DNA of 64,000 nucleotides from Miscanthus floridulus (lineage: Eukaryota > Streptophyta > Magnoliopsida > Poales > Poaceae): assembly GCF_019320115.1 (NCBI RefSeq), contig NC_089581.1:72776101-72840100 (forward strand), read 5' to 3'. Below, in pieces: positions 20,844-33,800 of this stretch. Made by a program: the position numbers and the translations under genes. A model generated the notes under the pieces. The model saw only the letters and a program-made list of their open reading frames with translations. It did not search any database and had not been told where the DNA came from. Every line of letters starts with the position of its first letter. The stretch's first letter is position 1.

Positions 20844-23232
20844 ATGTCTCATGGGGATGGACCTCCTCCTATCTTTGAGGGGGATGATTTTCCATATTGG
20901 AAAATTCACATGGAGGCATACTTAGAAGCTCTAGATGTTGGAATACTTAGAGCCGCCTCACAAGGCTTCCCAAAACCTCGGGATGCTACTAACCTATAAG
21001 GTGATGAGGTGAATTATGAGAAATAGAATGCAAAGGCTCAAAACACCATCTTTAGAGGTCATTGCAAAGATGTGTTCAACTAGGTGAGCAACCACAAAGA
21101 CGCCCATGCACTATGGTCGGACGTTTGTGCGCTCTATGAGGGAACAAAGAGTGAGCGTGAGGAACGCTATCATCTTGTCATGAAAAAGCTTAACTCTTTT
21201 GAGATGTTTCCTAAAGAATGTGCAAATGAGATATACTCACATTTGAATGTTCTTGTAGAGGAAGTCAATGGGCTTGGACTCACTCAAATGCAACCATCCG
21301 ACATTGTAAGAAAAGATTTTGAGTGTCCTCCCCATTGATAAATATGGGCATATTGTGACCGTGCTTCATCAAGGTGATCTTTCCACCGCTATACCGACAC
21401 AAATCTTGGGAAAGATCAATGCTCATGAGATGTATATGCACATCACACCACAAGATGGCTCATCCTCTACAATGAAGAAAGAAAAAGATTTGGCATTCAA
21501 AGCTTGTCAAGAGAAGGGCAAAGCAAGGCATGAGTCTGAGAACTCAAGTGATGATGAAAGCCTTGCTCTCATGGTGAAAAGAACCACCAAGATGTTAAAG
21601 AAGCTCAACAAGAGTGGCATCAAGTTTGATGGCAAGAAGAAGAAGTTCTTCACAAGCTCTAGAAGGAAGCCAATCTCGGAGATGGATTGCTACAATTGTG
21701 GAGAACTTGGTAATCTAGCACATCAATGCACAAAGCCCAAGAAAGACAAGTACAAGAACAAGAACAAGGGCAAGAAAGAGGACTCAAGCAATGAAGAAGA
21801 AGATGAGAAGAAAAGGAACAAGCCATACAAGAAGAGAGATGGCAAGAAGATGGACTTCCACAAGAAGAAGAGTGGAAAGGCATACATCATCGGTGATTGG
21901 CTCATGGAAATTGATTCATCAAGTTGCTCATCCGATGATGATAGTGACAATGAGAAGGTGGCCGCCATTGTCATTGACTCTTCATCATCTTCACTACCAC
22001 CACCACCATCATCCCCTACACACCTATGCCTTATGGCCAAGGGTGATCGCAAGGTATCAAATGATGATAGTAGTGGTGATGAACATGCTAGCAATGATGA
22101 TAGCGATAGTGATGATGATGAATATCAGTCACCTTCCTATGATGATCTTGTTAAATTGCTAAATCAATATACTAAGATCATTAGAAAGAGTAGAGCTAAG
22201 AATGAAAAAGTAGAGGCTAAGAATGATTCACTTTTAGCAAAATGTGATATGGCCAAAAAGGCTAGTATTGAGCTTAGAGAAGCAAATGATGCTATATCAT
22301 CCAAACTCAAGGAGCTCAAATCTTCTAAGAAAGAGCTTAGAGATAAACATGATAAACTTGAGAGGATACACAATGAGCTCATCACTAGCCATAACAAGCT
22401 AAAAGAAGAATATACAACTCTAAAGATCAATCATGATAATCTTGTTATTGCTCAAGAATTCTTATCCAATGAGCCATATGATGCTACTAACGATGTTGTT
22501 AAGATTGGTATAGCTACATCATGTGATGATTTGATCATTGAGAGCATTGAGCAAAGTTCTAGTAGCAAGGGCAAGCAAGTGGTTGAGGCCAATGATTATG
22601 ATGAGTTTGTCAAGCTCAAGAATGACAATGAAAAGCTCAAGAAAGATCTTGAAGAACTCAAAACCACCAAGTCTATAGTGCTAGAAACTCTTGTTCATGA
22701 TGATGGTTTGATCCTTGAGAATGAAAAGCTCAAAGAAGAGAACAAGAAACTCAAGGAAGAGAAAAACAATGATGTTCTCAAGGAAGAAAACAAGAAGCTC
22801 AAATTGGAGAAAGAGCATCTCAAGATTGAATTGAGCAAGTTCACAAGAGGCAAGTATCTACAAAGTGAGCTGCTTATGAACACCATCATGAAGATGGATA
22901 GAAGTGGCATTAGGTATTTGGCAAACCAAGAAAAGAAGGCTCAAGATCAACAACAACACAAGTCAAAGCCAAAGCCAAAGAGATGCTTTGAGTGTGGACA
23001 AGAAGGTCACTTTACCCATGAGTGCCAAACTCCACCACCACAACCCTTGCCCAAGCATGCTAGACCTTTTGCCTTCAATGCTCACTACATGCTTAGAAAG
23101 GATTCTAGTGGAAAGATGAAAGTCATGTTCTTAGGACCTCTAAACAAGAATAGGCCTAAGAAAATTTGGGTTGCAAAGTCACTTGTTGAGAATGTGAAGG
23201 GCCCTCAACAAGTTTGGGTTCCTAAAGCTTGA
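20844..23232 (+). pseudogene. gag: Element C gag: capsid, two zinc knuckles, long charged coiled coil
   Basis: The start is ATG at 20844 (MSHGDGPPPIFEGDDFPYWK), a typical Copia Gag opening. Early TAA/TAG codons fall at about 20997, 21025 and 21080, and a one-base insertion near 21316 shifts into the long frame ending at 23232. A first knuckle, CYNCGELGNLAHQC (about 21689-21730), has Asn where the CCHC His should be. A Lys/Glu/Ser/Asp-rich coiled coil (about 22170-22880) follows, then an intact knuckle CFECGQEGHFTHEC near 22984. Gag would form the particle shell and bind RNA. The double-knuckle, very long Gag is characteristic of the SIRE lineage. Confidence 0.9.
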
Positions 23233-23246
23233 TCTCTTGTGTGTAG

Positions 23247-26200
23247 GTGAACTACAAGACCGGTGGAAGTCATTGGGTTATTGATAGTGGTTGCACACAA
23301 CATATGACCGGTGATCCTTGTATGTTCACCTCACTAGATGAAGAAGTAGATGGACAAGAAAGAAACACATTTGGAGATCAAAGGGCAAGGTTAAAGGATT
23401 GGACAAAGTGGCAATATCAAATGATCATTCTATCTCAAATGTGCTATATGTTGCTTCATTGAGCTTCAACTTGCTATCTGTTGGACAATTGTGTGATCTT
23501 GGCTTCCAATGCTTGTTCACTGAGAAGGAAGTTGTTGTATCTAAGAAGGATGACGATCAAGTGATATTCAAAGGATTTAGATACAAGAACCTATATCTAA
23601 TGGATTTCACCTCTGAAGATACAAATTTGAAGACTTGCCTATTCACCAAAACAACACTTGGGTGGCTATGGCATAGAAGACTTGCTCATGTTGGGATGAG
23701 CTCACTCAAGAAGCTAATGAAGAATGATTTGGTGAGAGGGTTGAAGGACATGAAGTTTGAGAAGGACAAGCTTTGTAGTGCAGTCAAGCTAGCAAGCAAG
23801 TTGCAAATACTCATCCAACCAAAGCTTTCATGTCAACCACAAGAGTGCTAGAACTCCTTCACATGGATTTATTTGGACCAACAACATACCAAAGTTTGGG
23901 AAGAAATCTTTATTGCCTTGTGATTGTTGATGACTATTCAAGATACACATAGGTATTCTTCCTTCATGACAAATCCGAAGTTGCATCTTGCTTCAAGAAG
24001 TTTGCCAAGAGAGCACAAAATGAATTTGAAGTGAAGCTCAAGAAGATTAGAAGTGACAATGGGAAGGAATTTGACAACGCAAACATAGAAGCCTATTGTG
24101 ATGACGTTGGGATCAAGCATGAGGTCTCCGCAACATATACTCCTCAACAAAATAGTGTAGTTGAGAGAAAGAACCGGACATTGATCACTCTTGCAAGAAC
24201 AATGCTAGATGAGTACAACACCCCTGAAGCTCTATGGGTGGAAGCTATCAACACCGCATGCTATGCATCCAACCGCATATTCCTTCAAAAGTTCCTTGGC
24301 AAGACACCTTATGGGTTGCTCAATGGGAAGAAGCCAGACACCTCCTTCTTTAGGGTGTTTGGTTGCAAATGCTACATCTATAAGAAGCGGCAACACCTAG
24401 GGAAGTTTCAAAGATGTTGTGATATTGGTTTTCTTGTTGGTTACTCATCAAAGTCCAAATCATATAGAGTATTTAATCATGCCACTGGCTTGGTTGAAGA
24501 AACATATGATGTGGAATTTGATGAATCTAACGGATCCCAAGGAGCCCATGAGAATCTTGATGATGTAGGTGATGAACCATTGAGGGAGGCTATGAGGAAC
24601 ATTCTGATTAGAGACATCAAGCCTAAAGATGATGAAGATGATGTACAAGTGATTGATCCACCTTCTTCATCAAGTGTGCCATAAGATGATGATAAAGATG
24701 GGAGAGTAGAAAATGAAGATACTCATGTCTCCCATGATCAAATGGTGGTACAAGCACAAGATGTTGATGCTCCACAACCTCCTCCTCAAGTGGTCAATAG
24801 AAGAAATACACCTCTACTACAAGATCATCCACAAGATCTCATCATAGGGAGTCCATCAAAGGGTGTAATAACTCACTCACAAAAACTTGCTTCATTTATT
24901 GTTCATCACTCTTTTGTCTCTTCCTATGAACCTACCAAGGTAGAAGAAGCTCTTCAAGATCCAGATTGGATAAATGCCATGCATGAAGAGTTGAACAACT
25001 TCACCCGCAATGAAGTTTGGACTCTTGAAGAGCAGCCATAAGGTGCAAGAGTCATTGGAACAAAGTGGGTGTTTTACAACAAGCAAGATGATCAAGGCGT
25101 AGTTGTGAGGAACAAGGTAAGACTAGTTGCAAAGGGGTTCTCTCAAGTTGAAGGATTGGATTTTGGAGAGACCTTTGCACCGGTTGCAAGACTAGAAGCC
25201 ATTCGTATCCTCCTTGCATATGCATCACATCATGAAATGAAACTATATCAAATGGATGTGAAAAGTGTATTTTTAAATGGCTTTATTAATGAACTAGTAT
25301 ATGTTGATCAACCTCTTGGGTTTGAAGACCCTAGATATCCTAATCATGTTTATAGGTTGTCCAAGGCATTATATGGGCTTAAGTAAGCCCCAAGAGCTTG
25401 GTATGAGCGCCTTCGGGACTTCCTCATTGAGAAGGGCTTCACCATCAGAAAGGTCGACACCACACTATTCACCAAGAAGCTTGATGGGCACATCTTCATT
25501 TGTCAAGTGTATGTTGATGATATCATCTTTGGATCATCAAATGAAGATTCTTGCAAAGAGTTTGGTGAATTAATGTCAAAGGAGTTTGAGATGTCAATGA
25601 TTGGAGAGCTTACATTCTTTCTTGGTTTTCAAGTCAAGCAAATGAGAGAAGGGATTTTCATCTCTCAAGAGAAATATACAAATGATCTTCTCAAAAGATT
25701 CAAGATGGATGAATGTAAGCTAATCAAGACACCAATGCCAACTAATAGACATCTTGACCTAGATGAGGGAGGTAACACGGTTGATCAAACTCTCTACCGC
25801 TCTATGATTGGTAGCTTATTATATTTAACCGCATCTAGGCCCGACATCATGTTTAGTGTGTGTATGTGTGTAAGATTTCAAGCTAATCCTAAGGAAACTC
25901 ATTTGATTGCCGTTAAAAGAATCCTTAGGTATTTTAAGCACACACACCAAGCATTGGCCTTTGGTATCCCAAAGGAGCTATATTTGAACTAGTTGGCTAT
26001 TCCAATTCGGATTATGCCGGTTGTAAAGTTGATAGAAAAAGCACATCTAGAGGGTGCCATTTGCTTGGTAGATGACTTGTGTCTTGGTCCTCCAAGAAAC
26101 AAAATAGTGTGGCCTTGTCCACTGCCCAAGCAGAATATATTGCCATGGGTGCTTGTTGTGCACAAATAATTTACATAAAGCAAACTTTGCTAGACTATGG

Positions 26201-26470
26201 TGTAGTTCTAGAAAAAGTACCTCTTTTGTGCGACAATGAAAGTGAGGTAAAACTTGCAAATAATCCGATTCAACACTCTCGCACCAAGCACATAGATATC
26301 CGCCATCACTTTCATAGAGATCATGTTGCTAAAATGATATATTATTAGAAGGTGTAAGGACCGAGGATCAATTGGTGGATATCTTCACTAAACCACTAGA
26401 TGAGGTGATTTTTTGTCGATTGCGGAATAAGCTCAATGTTCTTGATTTTAGTAACTTCACTAAAAAATGA
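23247..26470 (+). pseudogene. pol: Element C pol: protease, integrase, reverse transcriptase, RNase H
   Basis: Protease has WVIDSGCTQHMTG near 23278. The GAG-pre-integrase segment is LWHRRLAHVGMSSL near 23665. Integrase has LLHMDLFGPT, IRSDNGKEFD and TPQQNSVVERKNR. RT has WVFYNKQDD..., [11 protein letters not shown] and YVDDIIFGS (near 25507). RNase H has VALSTAQAEYIAMG and NPIQHSRTKHIDIR. Frameshifts occur near 23383, near 23781 (one base lost at a Cys codon), near 25990 and near 26345. Nonsense codons include 23950, 24682, 25039, 25384 and others, mostly from CAA or TGG. Catalytic residues are retained, so inactivation is recent relative to B and G. Confidence 0.93.
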
Positions 26471-27692
26471 GCTTGTGTTGTCCCTTGCATTGCATTGTAA
26501 TATACAACATGTTTAATTTTTCGGTAATGCATATAGGGCTTGTCTAACATGGTTAAGATAACCACCGTAAACTGTGTGAAGAAGCTTAACCTTGGATCAA
26601 ACTTGACAAGCAACTGGATTTATCTTCAAGTATTGCATTGCATATGCATGAATGTTGCTTTATCATTTATCTTCAATTGCCCTCTTATTGTCTATTTTCT
26701 TAAAAAGAATTATAGCCCAAGGTAAAATATTTTGAAAATTTTGAGGGTTTGAGAGAGGTCACTCACATTAGTCCCAATTGGTGTTTATTTGGATTTTATT
26801 GAAGTTGAGACTTGATTGGGAATAGGCAGCATGAAGGACTTTGAAGATTTGCTAGAAAAAGAGTGACCGGACGCTGCACCGGACTCTAAAGTCTAGCATC
26901 CGGCCAGTTCATAGGAGGTGAACCTGCTGTGAAGCAGTGACCGGATGCTAAAATAGTGTTCTCCCAGTGTCCGGTCAGAAGACGATCTAGCATCCGGTCG
27001 ATCGAAGATGATGAAGGCAGCTTGCACCGGACTCTGGCTATGTCCGATCACGATTCTAAGGGATTTTGACCTCTCTGGAATCGACCGAACGCTGGGTGGC
27101 AGCGTCCGGTCGCTGCCACTAGAGCGTCCGGTCAGTAGAAAACATGCAGGATTCAAACTCTTATCTCATTTCCTTTTCTGTTCTATGGGGGACCCCATAT
27201 AACACAGCGCCGTGCCTAGCCTGTGCCCTAACCTGTGCCTCCGCTCTCACCGCTCCACCGTCGCCGCCCACGCTGCTCCACCGCTCGCGCCACCACTCTT
27301 GACCTAGCTATGCCACCATCTTGCTTCACATCACTGAGCTTCCACCCTAGCCAATGTATCACTGTGCATTGCGGACCCTAATCTCCAATTGTCGACCCGG
27401 TGATTCCCTGATTCGCTTCTTTGCTCGTCATTTCGCTGGTTCGTTAAGTAGCCAGCCCTCATTTCCAATTTCATACCTAATTGCTTGGTTCCTAGGGTTT
27501 CCTATCTCTAGATGAATAATTATGATTATTTGTATACCCTCTATTCTATCATGCAGCGAGTCGATGCCGTTGTGGTCCTATTTGCAGTTCTCAGTCAACT
27601 CAGGGCCAAGCTTGCGAGTACGGATTGAGGCCAAGCCTCAAAAGTGGCAGTTGATCTTCATCTATGGTAGGTGTTCTTTTCAGATCCATTAG
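26471..27692 (+). other. Element C spacer between pol and extra ORF, with motif cluster and promoter-like sequence
   Basis: No ORF with a recognisable product. 26861-27140 carries the same GACCGGACGCTGG/CCAGCGTCCGGTC motifs as the LTR. A TATA-like CATATAACA lies at 27196-27203, followed by a C/G-rich leader (CCGTCGCCGCC) and then an AT-rich stretch up to the extra ORF. Confidence 0.65.
27198..27202 (+). promoter_or_regulatory. Possible internal promoter (TATA-like) before C extra ORF
   Basis: CCCATATAACACAGCG is followed by a GC-rich leader about 490 bp before the extra ORF. It copies the layout of the LTR promoter, with a GACCGG motif cluster directly upstream. The evidence is positional only. 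Confidence 0.3.
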
Positions 27693-30161
27693 ATGGTTCA
27701 AGTCAAGAATGTTGGAGGTGGTCCTAGTGATGAGGATCCAAGACATCCACCTTGCTTGCCTATAGATCCAAAAGGTAAGGCGACAAAGAAACTTGCAACA
27801 AAAAAGCAGAAGTATCTAGATGCAGACATAGCTAGAGCAGTTGCAGTTGCAGCAGCAGTAGAGCGGGCAGAGGTAGGAGGTGCTAGGAGTGGAGTCTAGA
27901 TCGCAGATTAGCTCTCTCCTTCTACTAGAGCTGCACTAAAGCAGGTTGAGCGTCGTCATGGTGGTCCAGCTAGGACTGTCATGGTTGCAGGATGGCGAGT
28001 TGTCTTGGATGAGAGCCAGCCTCGGGGGGGGGGGGGGTCATAGTAGGAGCCATAGCCAGCAGCATAGACTTAGGAGGGAGAGCAGGCCATGGAGATAGAG
28101 TAGGCACCTCAGCCATAGCTTTGCCGCTCTAGACGTACCCGTGTGCCAGTCACTCCAAGGTCTGAGACTTAGCGGAGAGGTTCACGTCCACTGCCTAGAC
28201 CACAGGGTCCGCCCTCAGTGACCCACTTGGATTTGAGGGCCACCATGGCCAAGTAGGTTCAACAGCTTAGATTCATGGACTTTGAGCAGTGGTTTCCATC
28301 GAGGCGTGATGTGCGTGCTTTAGAGGGTTTGTACACACCTCTGTAGGAAGATTTCTATAATGCATATCTTAACAGTGGGGCTATATTTAGATCTCAGAGG
28401 GTTTGCAGCATTGAGACTATTGTTGTAGTAGCTGGAGAGCACATTCGCCCCTACCTATCTTACCTGCTAGGGCTGATAGATTTACTTGGATGGATAGGCT
28501 TGCATGTTCCATCTTGGGTCCATCAGTTCTATGCTTCTCTCTGGATTGACCCGTAGCATAGATTCATACACTTTGCTTTCAGTGGCAGAGATTACAGGCT
28601 GACAAGCACTAGGGTCAGAGAGATACTTAGGCTTTAGGAGCAACCCGTTTGACTACATGAGGTTTGCTACGGACAGACAGCACCCCCTAGACACCCTCAT
28701 GGCAGTATGATGCTCCCTATAGATCTAGTCTGCCACTGCTTCATACAGCCATTTGGCGAGGGGTCTAGTAGGACACCCAGTGATCTCACTCCCACTGCTA
28801 GAGTGCTTGATGCCATTATAAGGAGGACACTACTTCCGAGGATAGGTTATCGTGAGGGCTTGACTTGCATATAGTTGTGGCTACTGAACTGTCTGATGCA
28901 GCAGACATTATTTGATATTTGGGATCTCCTTCTATCAGAGATGGAGGATACTATTGTAGAGGGGTTTAGGGGTCATCGTTAGTTGCCCTATGCTCATTGG
29001 ATCACATTTCTTATTCATAGGGCAGTTACAGTGAGGCCGCCTAAGATGCTAGCTGAGTACAGTGGTGCTACTATAGAGTTTCCTACATATAACCTGACTT
29101 AGATGATCCGCCATAGTACACTGAGTGCACCTAGCCAGCCGCGTCATCATCTAGAGGTGCTAGAGACTGTAGCCTAACAGGATGATACTATTAGGGGCAT
29201 AGCAGCTATAAAGGAGGAGTAGCTTGATGCTCAGCAGGAGGGGATGGTCGAGAGCGACCCTAGCGATAGCTCAGATGAGGACTACCATGATATCCCTTAG
29301 ATGCCTCCATGTTGAGATGACCATGAGGCCGGTAGCTCCAGTTTAGCTCCACCTGCACCACAGACAGACCCCGCTCTACTTGCCATACTTGAGCAGATGA
29401 GGTAGGATTAGGCTCGCCAGGCTTAGGAGATCACCGCTACATTTGCATAGTTCTAGACTCGATAAGATGAGTTTCAGCGGCAGTAGCAGGCCATACAACG
29501 GCAGTAGCAGGCCATGCATCAGCAACAGCTTCTCATGCAGCAACAACTCCTTGGATTTATGCAACATGTAGTGACAGCTATTGGGGTTCTACCGCCACAG
29601 CCTTCACCCCAGCTTGGTCAGCCTGCCACCACTTCTATGACTCTAGCTTTATAGCCTAGTGGGCTTCAGAGTTAGGGACAGCCACCAACACAGTTTGCTT
29701 CACCTACAGAGCAGGTGTCCTAGTGGTTTGCTTCACCCATGTTAGCCCCACAGTTTACACCTCTCCAGATGGATTTCACATCGGCTCAGACTTCCTTGCT
29801 ACTAGTGCTAGACACTTCAGTCTCCAGGAGTCTTGGAGTGACTTTTAGTGAGTTGACAGGGTAGCCTAGTCTACCATATTTGCATGTCCCAGGTCCTTCT
29901 ATAGTTGCACCTATTACCAGGACTATAGAGATGCTCCCTTCCTTAGTGGCATCATTAGAGCCAGCTGCTCCAGTCATACGTACACATTCTACATCAGCTC
30001 TAGTTGTTTATCCAACCCAAACTGCTTTAGCGTCGCTTCTAGCTACAGAGGGTCAGATAGCTCAGAGCTCTGGGTCAAATGATGATGGCACTCAATTCCA
30101 GCTTGCTCCTCGTACTTCAGCGCCTAACTCGTCCGCTGCAGCCCCGCCGACCGACCCTTAG
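27693..30161 (+). pseudogene. Element C extra 3' ORF (env-like position), uncharacterised Gln-rich protein, many TAG codons
   Basis: It starts MVQVKNVGGGPSDEDPRHPP and ends ...APPTDP at 30161; both ends are in the same frame. In-frame TAG codons are frequent and sit where Gln is expected beside surviving CAG codons. Features in order: a basic Lys-rich N terminus; a central conserved-looking region with FMDFEQWFPSRRDVRALEGL, LIDLLGWIGLHVPSW and SLWIDP; an acidic Asp/Ser patch; a Gln-rich run (about 29470-29560); and a Ser/Thr/Pro-rich C terminus. A 14-G tract at 28024-28037 probably shifts frame locally. The position after pol corresponds to the env-like ORF of SIRE elements, but I see no clear signal peptide or membrane segment. 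The central part recalls 'putative plant transposon protein' domains; I could not verify this. Confidence 0.7.
28024..28037 (+). repeat. Poly-G tract (14 bases)
   Basis: An uninterrupted G run inside the C extra ORF; a likely site of slippage or sequencing error. Confidence 0.8.
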
Positions 30162-30641
30162 GTTTTGGTGTTTGATGCCAAAGGGGGAGAGAGATCGAGT
30201 ATGTTAGTCTTAGGGGAGCGACATATCTAGGGGGAGCTTAGTTTACCTATTAGACTATCTATTATATTTGATTTTTTGTGTGATACACTATTATTCATTC
30301 GTGTGTTTACTTTCGTGCATCAAACTATATCTATGTGATAGTGATATCTACGTAATCGTGCTATATGACATGTGTGCTCTCTACTTTGAATTATTTATAT
30401 GTCATATCACTTGTGACTTGTGCTATGCTCATTTGCTTTGCTTCCACGTTTCACTCCGATGCAAATGAGCTTTATTACTTGTACTCAAGCTTATTTCATA
30501 TCTTTTGAGTACATCATGTTGGCTTGGGTCATATAAGCTTGTCTAACTCTTTTGTTCTTATTGTCAAAAGCTTATATGAACCAAGCATGTTAAAAACCTC
30601 AACTCTTTCACATACTCGAGGTAGTATTGTCATCAATCACC
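30162..30641 (+). other. Element C 3' untranslated region
   Basis: AT-rich stretch after the extra ORF with GGGGGAG purine patches at 30182 and 30229. There is no credible ORF; 30268-30468 is low-complexity T/G-rich. Confidence 0.6.
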
Positions 30642-30655
30642 AAAAAGGGGGAGAT
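30642..30655 (+). other. Element C polypurine tract
   Basis: AAAAAGGGGGAGAT directly precedes the TGAAAGC start of the 3' LTR, the classic Copia PPT. Confidence 0.88.
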
Positions 30656-30855
30656 TGAAAGCATCTAGGCCCCTAGTTGGGTTTTGGTGATTAATGACAA
30701 TACATGATTACTATGACTAACGTGTGTTTTGCAGAGGCAATTAAGTTAGGTCATGGTAATGGAGATCGATTGGGCTATCATGGTGGTCATGCCCCTCGAT
30801 GGAAATCATTTCGATTGTCAAAGGATGGATGACAAGGTTAAGTATGGACTAGTTC
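30656..30855 (+). repeat. Element C 3' LTR, first part
   Basis: It aligns with 19305-19504 and ends at GACTAGTTC, the left TSD copy of element I (30851-30855). Confidence 0.93.
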
Positions 30856-33800
30856 TATAACACCCCAGGTGTTTGTCACCAGTTAAGTAATGGGTTTAAA
30901 CTCAACCATGGCATGTTAAGTAGTGATGGAGATGTTAGATCAAATTATGAAAATAAGCCCAACTTAAACTTGGACCATGCACCATTGCTTACATGTTGCC
31001 CTTTCCAAAAAGTATGCTTGAGTAATGTTGGATGTACTTCTTTCATGTGTCTCACATCAATATCCATCTATATTGATCCATGGAAAAGTTTCATGAAGTT
31101 TGGAATCAAGAAGTCACATGAAATGACAAGTTATGTCCTTGCTAGAATTGCACTATTAAGTGAATGGAAATGTAGGTCATCAACCAAACCTTGCAACCTT
31201 GCCCAAATGACTCTAGATGAACTCTACAACAAAAGTCATGAACGGTTCATGTTGGGCAAATGCCAAGAAAATGCTCCAATGGATCAAAAAGGATAATCTA
31301 AGCTTTATCGTGATCCTACATTGGTCAAAGTAGAACTGTAGGTTTTATACAAGCTTTAATGTTGGACCTTAAATAAAAGTTGTAGTTCATATTATGTAGA
31401 AGAAACTTTGTTTTTGCACTAAGACCTAGATCAGCTTGGAAATAAGTCAAACAGAGGTCACAAGATTGAATCTACTGCAGTTTTCAGCGCTTAGAAATAT
31501 TCCAAGTCTGGAATTTCATTGACATCAACATTGGCGTCTTGCGTTCTCTGAAATTCGTTAAGCAACTTGAGTTGGTCCAAAAAAAAAGTTGAAGGTTATA
31601 TTATGGAGAAGAGCATGCAAAAAGTTGCACTGAGTTTGATGGAGTTTTGACCTCCAAAAGTGAATTTCTGTGACCGTTATCAATGTGTTGACACTAGCAG
31701 TTTGTGGCTTAATTACCTGCTGATGAAGAGCTCTAATGACCATGCAGCCTTAATCAAGTTTTTAGAGCATCCAGAGTAGAGCAACTTTGCTACTGGCGCC
31801 AAGGTCCGAATGTGTAGGGAATATGCCAAAAATGGACTCCAAGTCGGGCGCAGCGACACACGCCACGTACTCGATGAATTGTCTTCGTGGCAACCATGCA
31901 ACAGAGCGCGCCCCTCCATTACCGCGTGCCGCTGCCATGTGGTCTACCCCCTGTCACGTGCCTACGCCCTCCTAAAGTGAACGCCATGCTTCCCTCCCTC
32001 CCTCACTCGCTCTGTCGCTCCCTCGCCTCGCTCTGTTCCGCGCCGGGGCACACGTCCACCATGGACGCGAGCAGAGCTCGCTGCCGTTGTTGTGCTGCAC
32101 GCCTCAAGCTAGGAGCCGCCACTAGCTTGGCCTCCCTGGCCTCGCAGCCACCTTGTGCCACCGCCGTTCTCACCCACGTGCGTGGCGAACCACCGGAGCG
32201 CCGCGTCCGCCATGGCCGAGCTCGACCTCGTCGTGTCCCCACTATACGACCCTTCCTCTGTCCAAGCCGACTGCACCATCATCTTCCTCTCACCACGCCG
32301 CCCCTCCCACACTCCCCATCGGCCATGCTACGCCCCGCAATGCTGCTGCCGCCTGCCGCCGTCGCCCAGGCCACCGGTGTGCGTGGCCAGGCCGCATCGG
32401 GCCTCCGCGGAGCAAGCTGCGACCACCTATGAGTGCGCACCAACCTCCTGGTGCTTCCCCACCATTCCCCCGCCGCCGCCGGCCCTTCTCCGGCCACCGC
32501 CGGCCGATTCCCCCGCGTCCTTCTGTTTCAAGTTCGCGTCAGGGACCCCGTGCAAGAATTCGACAAAGGGAAGGGGCCTAACTACAACCTGTAGACTTAG
32601 ATGAATAGTGCCGATAAGGACCTATTTGTAGGAAATTAGCTGAAATTTGGAAAATCCATAAGAATTCATAGGAAATTCATAAAATAGCAAATGAGGACTT
32701 TTTGGAATCCTTGTGAAATTGTCTATGCAGTAGATCTATAATATGGCATGTTTTAGTTTAAAGTTTTAGCTGCAAAAATAGATTTATGAAGTAAGGTTGT
32801 AATGCTAGTTGAATTTGTTATTTTCCATAACTGCAGATCTAGGGCTCCAAATGAAGTGAAATTTTTGTGACATGCTACTCATGTGATAGTTGATGTGTGG
32901 TAAAAATTTCATGAGTATTGAATGAAGTATGAGTGAGTTATTGGTTTATCTCGCTCTCACATGATTTCTTGCAATAGCAAATTGTCTTTTTCATAAAGGC
33001 AGCTATACTTGCGCAAATGGTATAAAATTTGTACAGTAGACTATTGAGAGGATATGTGAGCTACTGTAGTTTTTGTAGAATTTATTATGCATTTTTGGTA
33101 TATGTTCATAAATACACCTTGATGTCTAAATAAATTAAGAAATGCTTTAAGAAAATTTATTTAGAGGTGAGCACCATGCTTTCTGGTGTTCTTTAGTCAT
33201 GTGAGAAATGTTGGTAAAGTTGGTTTTGCCCAATTATGTGTTTGCAACATAAGTTAATAATTATTTTCTTGCCGATGTGGTTTATGGATAGATCTGGGAA
33301 ATTAGCAAAGTTCTTCATGATAATGTGCTTTGTTGTGAAACTTGTTTATACCAAAGTTGTAGATAATTCATGTATATAGCTTTTGTTAAAATTTGGTATC
33401 ATTTGGCTAAGTAGTTTGTGAGTTATGCCTGTTTAAAGTTGGGTTACAGAATTGATTGCTCTCTGTCTTGTTTAGACCAGCTTCTGTAAATATATAGTTT
33501 CGACCCTTTTAACTTGCGAATCATGCTGTGATGGTTATATATGAAATGTAGAGAATTTCATAAGCTTTTCAGAATGTCTTGTTTCATGGCTATTGGATTT
33601 GTATAACTCAAGTTATGATCCAAACATAAAGCTGTTGTTTGCAGTCCAGAAATAGACATATGTTAGTTGTGGTTGTTTAGTCCATGGGTTGCTAAGTGTG
33701 GCTTATGCCCTTCTTGATGGTCAAGTTATGATACTTGTGACCTTGTTAAACTTGTGTCATGCTTGATGTGCTTGCTCTCTATAGTTAGTTGTGTGATGTT

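Noticed and set aside
30913..31296. Intact 127-codon ORF near the start of both I LTRs (also 41119-41502)
   Set aside because: It is preserved only because the LTRs are young. Six of the seven codons that differ between copies change the amino acid, so there is no sign of protein constraint.
31887..32604. Overlapping Pro/Ser/Arg-rich ORFs in the GC-rich part of the I LTR (also 42094-42811)
   Set aside because: ORFs occur in several frames and on both strands at once, which is what high GC content produces; no domain is visible and the frames differ between the two copies.
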